Shown one piece after another: positions 6,974-10,704 of a DNA stretch of 10,704 bases (position 1 is the first letter of the stretch; the number at the start of each line of letters is the position of its first letter). The DNA lies in assembly GCA_012514445.1 (NCBI GenBank), contig JAAZAI010000336.1, forward strand, positions 1 to 10,704, given 5' to 3'. The stretch comes from Lentisphaerota bacterium (GTDB taxonomy: Bacteria > Verrucomicrobiota > Kiritimatiellia > RFP12 > UBA3636). The notes beneath the pieces were generated by a model. That model was given only the letters and a program-made list of their open reading frames with translations. It was not told the DNA's origin and did not search any database. Position numbers and translations under genes: made by a program.

Positions 6974-7722
6974 GCCTCGCGCCTCCTCGCCATGAAATAC
7001 AGCGGATGGTACGTCAGGGAGATGCCGCCCGGCACGGAAAACCGCGCCTCGTATTCGCGGCGGAAGCGAACCGCCTGCGCCAGGCCCGCAGGCTCCCGCT
7101 CGACACCCCCGACGCCCGTTTCGCGGATGTGCCGGAGGAGTTCGCCGACACCGCCCAGAACGACCGTCTCCAGATTATCGACGGCCTCGACGACCGCGAA
7201 GCCGGCCCGCTCCAGCAGGGCGACATGCTCGGGAAGGGACTTGTAGTCGAGCCCCATGCCCGTGATCTCGCGGATTTGGCACAAGTTCGTCGGGCCGAAC
7301 GTCGAGAACGCGAGCATGCCGCCAGCGGGCAGGCCATTGGCGAAATTTCTGAAGCAGGCCCCGACGTCCGCGAACCACTGCACGGCCGAACACGACACGA
7401 TCGCCGTGCATCCCGGAGGCACGGGAAGCGTCTCGGCGTCGCCGTGGACGAATTCAACGCGCCGCGACAACGCGCCAAGCGGTTCGCCGGCTTCCAGGCA
7501 GAGGTCGTTGGCCACGATTCGCGACGGTTTGAACTCGGCCAGCAGCGCCGCGGTCAGCAGGCCCGTGCCGGCGCCGACTTCGTAGATCGCGGATGCTTCG
7601 GGAAAATCGTGCGCCCGCATCAGCCGCACCATCTCGCGGACGACCCGGCGCTGGACCACGGCGCTGCCGTCGTAGGTCTTGAGCGCCTTGGCGAAACTTC
7701 GTGCGATGAGCGCCTTATCCAT
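6970..7722 (-). CDS. bioC: Malonyl-ACP O-methyltransferase BioC
   Basis: SAM-dependent methyltransferase of 250 aa. It masks the free carboxyl of malonyl-ACP as a methyl ester so that fatty acid synthesis enzymes can build pimeloyl-ACP methyl ester for biotin. ARSFAKALKTYDGSAVVQ (7-24) is the typical BioC start. The SAM-binding motif I is YEVGAGTGLL (47-56), HGDAETLP (93-100) gives the acidic loop, and SAVQWFAD (112-119) is characteristic of BioC. The end SLTYHPLYF (235-243) also fits. The ATG overlaps bioG by 8 bases (ATGGATAA) and has a clear SD (GGGGAGG) about 6 bases upstream. Earlier in-frame starts fall inside bioG and were rejected. Being next to BioG, which removes the same methyl group, supports the call strongly. 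Confidence 0.94.
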   Translation of the reverse strand: MDKALIARSFAKALKTYDGSAVVQRRVVREMVRLMRAHDFPEASAIYEVGAGTGLLTAALLAEFKPSRIVANDLCLEAGEPLGALSRRVEFVHGDAETLPVPPGCTAIVSCSAVQWFADVGACFRNFANGLPAGGMLAFSTFGPTNLCQIREITGMGLDYKSLPEHVALLERAGFAVVEAVDNLETVVLGGVGELLRHIRETGVGGVEREPAGLAQAVRFRREYEARFSVPGGISLTYHPLYFMARRREA

Positions 7723-8374
7723 GACGCGCCTCCCCGCAAACGAGCTCCCGCAGCGTCTCAAGATCGTAGTGCGCCGTCTCGACCTCGTCGACCGGGCAGA
7801 GATCCTCCCAGGCATTGCGCTGGTTCATGCGGAGGAAAATTGCGTCCCGACACCCGACGACCGCGCGCCGGAACCTCGGCGCCACCGCGCGAACCGCCGA
7901 CTCGCGGCCGATCCAGGCCAGCTCCTCCGCAAGGCTGTCGACGCTCCGGCGGGGATGCACGAGATTGTACTGCGCCAGCGAGGATGCATCGCCGCACATC
8001 CGGCGGTCGAACCGCGCCAAGGCGGCCGTCGAAAGCCCTTGGAGCGTCCCCTGGAAGATCGCCGGGGGGATGCCCCGCGCCTCGTCCACGGGAAACGGCG
8101 TACCGTTGAAGGCGACCGCGTCCTCCGCCAGCCGCGGGACCTCGGCCATCAGCGCCGCCGCCGCCCAGACGCCGAGCGACCACGCCACGACGCGCACCTC
8201 GTCGTACGGCTCGAGGAGCGAGGACGGGAAGTCGAGGCTCTTGTAGTCGTGGCAGAGGAGGATGTCCGAATCGGACGAACGGAAGTCGGCGAACGGATTT
8301 TCGTCCATTCCCCATCCGGCGAAGAAGACCCGCAATCTCCCGCCGATGCCGCGTTGTAGAAACGTCTGTTGCAT
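7715..8374 (-). CDS. bioG: Pimeloyl-ACP methyl ester esterase BioG
   Basis: Alpha/beta hydrolase of 219 aa of the BioG (DUF452) type. It cleaves the methyl ester of pimeloyl-ACP methyl ester, ending the chain-building phase opened by BioC. LRVFFAGWGMDENPF (14-28) is the family signature. AWSLGVWAA (64-72) holds the nucleophile Ser66. GCRDAIF (174-180) offers Asp177 and TAHYDLE (200-206) offers His202 as the rest of the triad. The chosen start (8374) gives the usual family length, has AGGG a few bases upstream and follows a -10-like element at 8396-8401. The frame stays open upstream with ATGs at 8467 and 8683, but those lie in repeats and past the promoter element. First gene of the operon; in many genomes bioF precedes bioG, but here repeats and the divergent pbpC do. 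Confidence 0.9.
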   Translation of the reverse strand: MQQTFLQRGIGGRLRVFFAGWGMDENPFADFRSSDSDILLCHDYKSLDFPSSLLEPYDEVRVVAWSLGVWAAAALMAEVPRLAEDAVAFNGTPFPVDEARGIPPAIFQGTLQGLSTAALARFDRRMCGDASSLAQYNLVHPRRSVDSLAEELAWIGRESAVRAVAPRFRRAVVGCRDAIFLRMNQRNAWEDLCPVDEVETAHYDLETLRELVCGEARHG

Positions 8375-8394
8375 GCCGCCCTGAAATGACGGCG

Positions 8395-8406
8395 GATGGT
8401 ACCAAA
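8395..8406 (-). promoter_or_regulatory. Predicted -10 element of the bioGCD promoter
   Basis: On the minus strand this reads TTTGGTACCATC, containing TACCAT (8401-8396) as a -10 hexamer. A near-identical 12-mer precedes the GT4 operon and a related one precedes pbpC. Predicted transcription from about 8389 would leave a leader of some 15 bases that includes the AGGG before the ATG at 8374. No good -35 is visible at 16-18 bases, and I see no BirA-type operator. Confidence 0.42.
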
Positions 8407-8443
8407 AACAGTGCGGCAATCCCAGCGAAAACGGAACGTCGGA

Positions 8444-8520
8444 GTAATCGGTCAGTCGCCGGGGCATGACATCAAAACGCTCAAAATCGGATGTGAAACA
8501 GTCCCGTCGCCTTGACCGAT
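8444..8520. repeat. 77-bp hairpin-ended repeat element, left copy
   Basis: The left end GTAATCGGTCAGTCGCCGGG (8444-8463) matches the family end, with three bases (ACA) missing relative to 6155-6177 and 8835-8857. The right side ends in TTGACCGAT (8512-8520), the inverse of the left start. It borders the inner repeat array on the bioG side and mirrors the element at 8783-8860. An ATG within it (8467) is in frame with bioG but is not likely to be its start. Confidence 0.6.
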
Positions 8521-8658
8521 AGTGCGTAGAGCGCAGAGTGTAATGAGTAGTTTCCGCTGGGGCTCTGCCCCAGGCCCCGGGTGGATCTGAGTGCGTAGAG
8601 CGTAGGGAGTAGTGAGGAGCTTCCGCTGGGGCTCTGCCCCAGGCCCCGGTAGGAACAA
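8521..8658. repeat. Two direct copies of a 69-bp GC-rich hairpin repeat
   Basis: Copy one spans 8521-8589 and copy two 8590-8658, both starting AGTGCGTAGAGCG. By eye 58 of 69 positions agree. A 29-base core (8552-8580 and 8621-8649) is identical in both copies. The core contains CTGGGGCTCTGCCCCAG, a perfect 7-bp stem with a 3-base loop, followed by GCCCCGG. The sequence before the core is a degenerate purine/GT-rich string. Confidence 0.85.
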
Positions 8659-8782
8659 CGGGGTCTGGGGTGTCCCCAGCCACAACTACGCACCACGCTC
8701 TACAAACTACTCACTGGGAAGGAGACGGGGTCTGGGGTGCCCCCAGCCACAACTCCTCACGATGCTCCACTCACTCCTCGCT
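8659..8782. repeat. Two further copies of the hairpin repeat, inverted
   Basis: Cores at 8659-8687 and 8726-8754 agree at 28 of 29 positions; spacing is 67 bp. Each holds CTGGGG, a 3-base loop and CCCCAG. Read in reverse complement they give CTGGGG...CCCCAGACCCCG, closely matching the core of the copies at 8521-8658 but in the opposite direction. The pyrimidine-rich tails (ACTACTCACT, CTCACTCCTC) likewise invert the GTAG/GAGTAG strings of the first pair. Confidence 0.8.
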
Positions 8783-8860
8783 GTAATCGGGCGGTCGCCG
8801 AGCGTGTTCTCTACGTTCGCGGGACATTCGGCTTAACCCCGGCGACTGTTGACCGATTAC
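8783..8860. repeat. 78-bp hairpin-ended repeat element, right copy
   Basis: The left end GTAATCGGGCGGTCGCCG (8783-8800) is a diverged form of the family end. The right end (8835-8860: AACCCCGGCGACTG then TTGACCGATTAC) is its inverse. This right end carries the full 23-bp match to the reverse complement of 6155-6177. It mirrors the element at 8444-8520 across the inner array and stops 11 bases before the pbpC -35. Confidence 0.65.
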
Positions 8861-8871
8861 ACCCCAGGGAG

Positions 8872-8900
8872 TTGACCCTGGTCCAGCTTTGATATAGTCT
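8872..8900 (+). promoter_or_regulatory. Predicted promoter of pbpC
   Basis: TTGACC (8872-8877) is a good -35. A -10 can be read as TATAGT (8893-8898, spacing 15) or TAGTCT (8895-8900, spacing 17). The 12-mer TTTGATATAGTC (8888-8899) is related to the elements before bioG and the GT4 operon, which favours TATAGT. The expected transcript start near 8905 leaves a leader of about 25 bases. Confidence 0.6.
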
Positions 8901-8918
8901 ATCCGTTGAACGACTGGA

Positions 8919-8925
8919 AGGGAGA
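8919..8925 (+). promoter_or_regulatory. Ribosome binding site of pbpC
   Basis: AGGGAGA lies 4 bases before the ATG at 8930. A TTG at 8926 would start a different frame that ends after about 155 codons and shows no family similarity, so this site and the protein match decide for the ATG. Confidence 0.65.
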
Positions 8926-8929
8926 TTGC

Positions 8930-10704
8930 ATGGCGAGCGACGGGTGGCGGCGGTGGCGAAGGCGGCTAGGGCGCATGGCGAAGTTCGGCGCCGCGGCCGG
9001 TGCCGGCGTCTTCGCCGTCTCGCTCTGGTGGTTCGACCCGCCGCTCGAGGAATCCACGCGCTATCCCGCCGGCGTCGCCCTGCGCGACCGCACCGGCGCG
9101 TTGCTGCGCGTCGGCCTCGGCCCGGACGACCAGGACTGCCGCCCCTGGTACCGCGCCGATCCCGAGGACTGGGTGGTCCAGGCGCTCGTGGCGTCGGAAG
9201 ACAAGCGCTTCTGGCGGCACCACGGCGTCGACGTCCTCTCCCTGCTGCGCGCCGTCCGGCAGAACGTCACGACGGGGCGCCGCATCTCCGGAGCCTCCAC
9301 GATCACCTCGCAGGCCGTGCGCCTCATCACGCCGCACCCGCGCAAGCTGCGCTGGAAGTACGTCGAGGCCTTCCAGGCGATGCGGCTTGAGATGGCGATG
9401 ACGAAGCTCGCGATCATCGAGCAGTATCTCAACCGCGCGCCGATGGCCTCGAACCTCGTCGGGATCGAGGCCGGCGCGATGGGCTGGTTCGGCAAGCCCG
9501 CGAAGTCGCTGAGCCTCGGCGAGGCCGCGCTGCTCGTCGGCATGGTGCAATCGCCCTCGCGCTTCCGCCACGACCGCAACATGGCCGCCGCGTTGCGCCG
9601 CCGGGAATACGTCCTCGGGCGCATGCTCGCGCTGGGCCTGATCACCGATGCGCAGAAGCAGGGCGCCGAATCGGCCGCGCTCGTCGTGCGCCGCGCCCCG
9701 CGCCCCTTCGAAGAGCCGTATTTCGCGGACTGGGCGCAATCGTCGCTGCCGCGCGCGGGCGGCGACTACACGACGACCCTCGACCCCGGAATCCAGCGCG
9801 CGCTCGCACGCCGCGTCGACGAACGCGCCGCCGATCTCGGCTGCTCCGCGGCGGGCGTCGTCCTCGACGTGCGCACCGGCGCCGTGCGCGCCCTCGCCTG
9901 CTCCGGCGACTACTTCGCCGACGGCGAAGGCCAGGTCAACGCCGCGCTCGCGCCGCGTCCCGCCGGTTCCACGCTCAAGCCCTTCATCTTCGCATCCGCC
10001 CTCGACAGGGGGATCGTCGCACCCGCCGAGACGCTGCTGGACGTGCCGCGCCACTTCTCCGGCGGCTTCTCGCCCGTGAACTTCGACGGCGGCTTCCGAG
10101 GCCGCGTTTCCGCCGCCGAGGCGCTCGTGCTTTCGCTCAACATCCCCTTCATCACGCTCGTCTCCGAAGTCGGGCTCGTCCGTTTCAACGGCACGCTCCA
10201 CGCCCTCGGCCTCGACACCGTCTCGCCCTCCGCGCAGACGCATGGCGCGGGCATCGCCGTCGGCAACGCGGACGTGCGCCTGCTCGATCTGGCCAACGCC
10301 TATGCCACGATCGCGCGTGGCGGAGTCCACACCCCGCCCCGCGCGCTGGAGTCCGCGGAACCCGCCGTCGGCCCCCGTCTCTTCTCGGAGGCAGCCTGCT
10401 GGCTCGTCTCGGACATCCTCTCGGGCGACGCGCGCGCGCAGGGCGCGGTCGGCCACATCGCCGCCGCCAAGCTGCCCCGCGCGGCGTGGAAGACCGGCAC
10501 CTCGGCCGCGAACCGGGACGCGTGGACCGTCGTCTGGAATCCCGAGCATGTCGTCGCGGTCTGGTGCGGACACAAGCGCGGCAACTTCGGCGACGAGAGC
10601 ATCGTGGGCATCGCCGCCGCGGCGCCGGCGGCCTGGGAGGTGATGCGCGATCTGTACCCTTCCGGTGACGCGCCTTGGTACGACCGTCCGGCGGATGTCG
10701 TCGA
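8930..10704 (+). CDS. pbpC: Penicillin-binding protein 1C, partial (runs off right edge)
   Basis: Bifunctional peptidoglycan glycosyltransferase/transpeptidase of the PbpC type; 591 codons are visible and the 3' end lies outside the window. An Arg-rich cytoplasmic start and one membrane anchor (about 17-34) precede a GT51 domain: SEDKRFWRHHGVD with catalytic Glu90, GASTITSQAVRL (121-132), then EQYLNRAPMASNLVGIEAG and MGWFGKPAKSLSLGEAALL. The transpeptidase domain has the S-x-x-K motif PAGSTLKPF with Ser347 and Lys350, SLN (402-404) and KTGTS (521-525). NFDGGFRG and KTGTSAANRDAW are typical of PbpC rather than PBP1a/1b. The family is usually near 770 aa, so a C-terminal BiPBP_C-type domain probably lies beyond the edge. 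Oddity: Ser127 stands where most GT51 enzymes have the first Gln of TQQ. No stop interrupts the frame. Confidence 0.93.
   Translation, partial: MASDGWRRWRRRLGRMAKFGAAAGAGVFAVSLWWFDPPLEESTRYPAGVALRDRTGALLRVGLGPDDQDCRPWYRADPEDWVVQALVASEDKRFWRHHGVDVLSLLRAVRQNVTTGRRISGASTITSQAVRLITPHPRKLRWKYVEAFQAMRLEMAMTKLAIIEQYLNRAPMASNLVGIEAGAMGWFGKPAKSLSLGEAALLVGMVQSPSRFRHDRNMAAALRRREYVLGRMLALGLITDAQKQGAESAALVVRRAPRPFEEPYFADWAQSSLPRAGGDYTTTLDPGIQRALARRVDERAADLGCSAAGVVLDVRTGAVRALACSGDYFADGEGQVNAALAPRPAGSTLKPFIFASALDRGIVAPAETLLDVPRHFSGGFSPVNFDGGFRGRVSAAEALVLSLNIPFITLVSEVGLVRFNGTLHALGLDTVSPSAQTHGAGIAVGNADVRLLDLANAYATIARGGVHTPPRALESAEPAVGPRLFSEAACWLVSDILSGDARAQGAVGHIAAAKLPRAAWKTGTSAANRDAWTVVWNPEHVVAVWCGHKRGNFGDESIVGIAAAAPAAWEVMRDLYPSGDAPWYDRPADVV

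Larger units (their letters stand above)
8375..8929. other. bioG-pbpC divergent intergenic region, repeat-filled
   Basis: No gene is recognised in these 555 bases. From left to right it holds the bioG promoter element (8395-8406), a hairpin-ended repeat (8444-8520), two direct copies of a GC-rich hairpin repeat (8521-8658), two copies of a related repeat in the opposite orientation (8659-8782), a second hairpin-ended repeat (8783-8860) and the pbpC promoter and SD (8872-8925). Open frames crossing it are repeat-derived and resemble no protein family. Confidence 0.75.

Noticed and set aside
7006..8109. 367-codon plus-strand frame across bioC and bioG (and similar ones at 2329-3153, 2970-3845, 4109-4996 and 6323-7246)
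   Set aside because: All are antisense to well-supported genes and cross gene borders on the other strand. They have no family similarity and no SD or promoter of their own.
8452..8696. Small open frames across the hairpin repeats (71-77 codons)
   Set aside because: Their translations simply repeat the DNA unit (two copies of a Gly-Pro-Gly-Ala-Glu-Pro-type string), so they are by-products of the repeat, not genes.
8557..8746. GC-rich hairpins as intrinsic terminators
   Set aside because: They lie upstream of two divergent genes, where no transcript needs to end, and no T run follows the stems.
8521..8782. CRISPR-like array
   Set aside because: There are only four units, in two orientations, with related rather than unique intervening sequence and no cas genes. 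The pattern does not fit CRISPR.
8966..10573. 535-codon open frame on the minus strand
   Set aside because: It is antisense to pbpC, whose GT51 and transpeptidase motifs are unmistakable. The antisense product is rich in Arg, Gly and Ala with no recognisable motif.

Overview
This window comes from a GC-rich bacterial chromosome with a Gram-negative type of cell envelope. It carries a PbpC-family peptidoglycan synthase, a polyprenyl-phosphate type glycosylation operon, and a BioG/BioC/BioD biotin set whose BioD (TQKLVQTG motif) resembles the Bacteroidetes/PVC type rather than the enterobacterial one. The high GC, weak Shine-Dalgarno use in places and GC-rich intergenic hairpin repeats would fit a member of the PVC group (Kiritimatiellota/Lentisphaerota/Verrucomicrobiota). 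That placement is an inference, and no rRNA or marker gene in the window settles it.

Layout. (1) Positions 214-6093, minus strand, hold one tightly packed five-gene glycosylation operon. In transcription order it encodes two GT4 glycosyltransferases (4972-6093, 3821-4975), a DPM1-like GT2 (3057-3824), a DUF2304 membrane protein (2493-3053) and a GT39/PMT-like membrane glycosyltransferase with a large C-terminal extension (214-2496). Three junctions are ATGA start/stop overlaps and one is a 3-bp gap. A terminator-like hairpin (175-204) lies just past the last stop. (2) Positions 6094-6325 are a short intergenic region with repeat ends and an 8-bp tandem repeat. (3) Positions 6326-8374, minus strand, are the bioG-bioC-bioD operon for the late pimeloyl-ACP and dethiobiotin steps. 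bioF, bioA and bioB are not in the window. (4) Positions 8375-8929 are a divergent intergenic region filled by a nested inverted-repeat structure. (5) Position 8930 to the window edge, plus strand, is pbpC, cut off at the right end.

How they fit together. The glycosylation genes read as a module in which GT4 enzymes build a glycan, the GT2/DUF2304 pair makes a polyprenyl-phosphate sugar donor, and the GT39 protein transfers sugar on the outer face of the membrane. bioGCD is an independent metabolic operon, and pbpC an independent cell-wall gene.

The most interesting material is non-coding. A family of hairpin-ended repeats (TAATCGGTCA...GTCGCCGGGG and its inverse) sits at both ends of the bio operon. 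In the bioG/pbpC gap it encloses four copies of a second GC-rich hairpin repeat, two in each orientation. A 12-base element TTTGRTAYMRTC stands in front of all three transcription units and looks like the local -10 promoter element. I saw no defence system, phage, transposase, CRISPR array or RNA gene.
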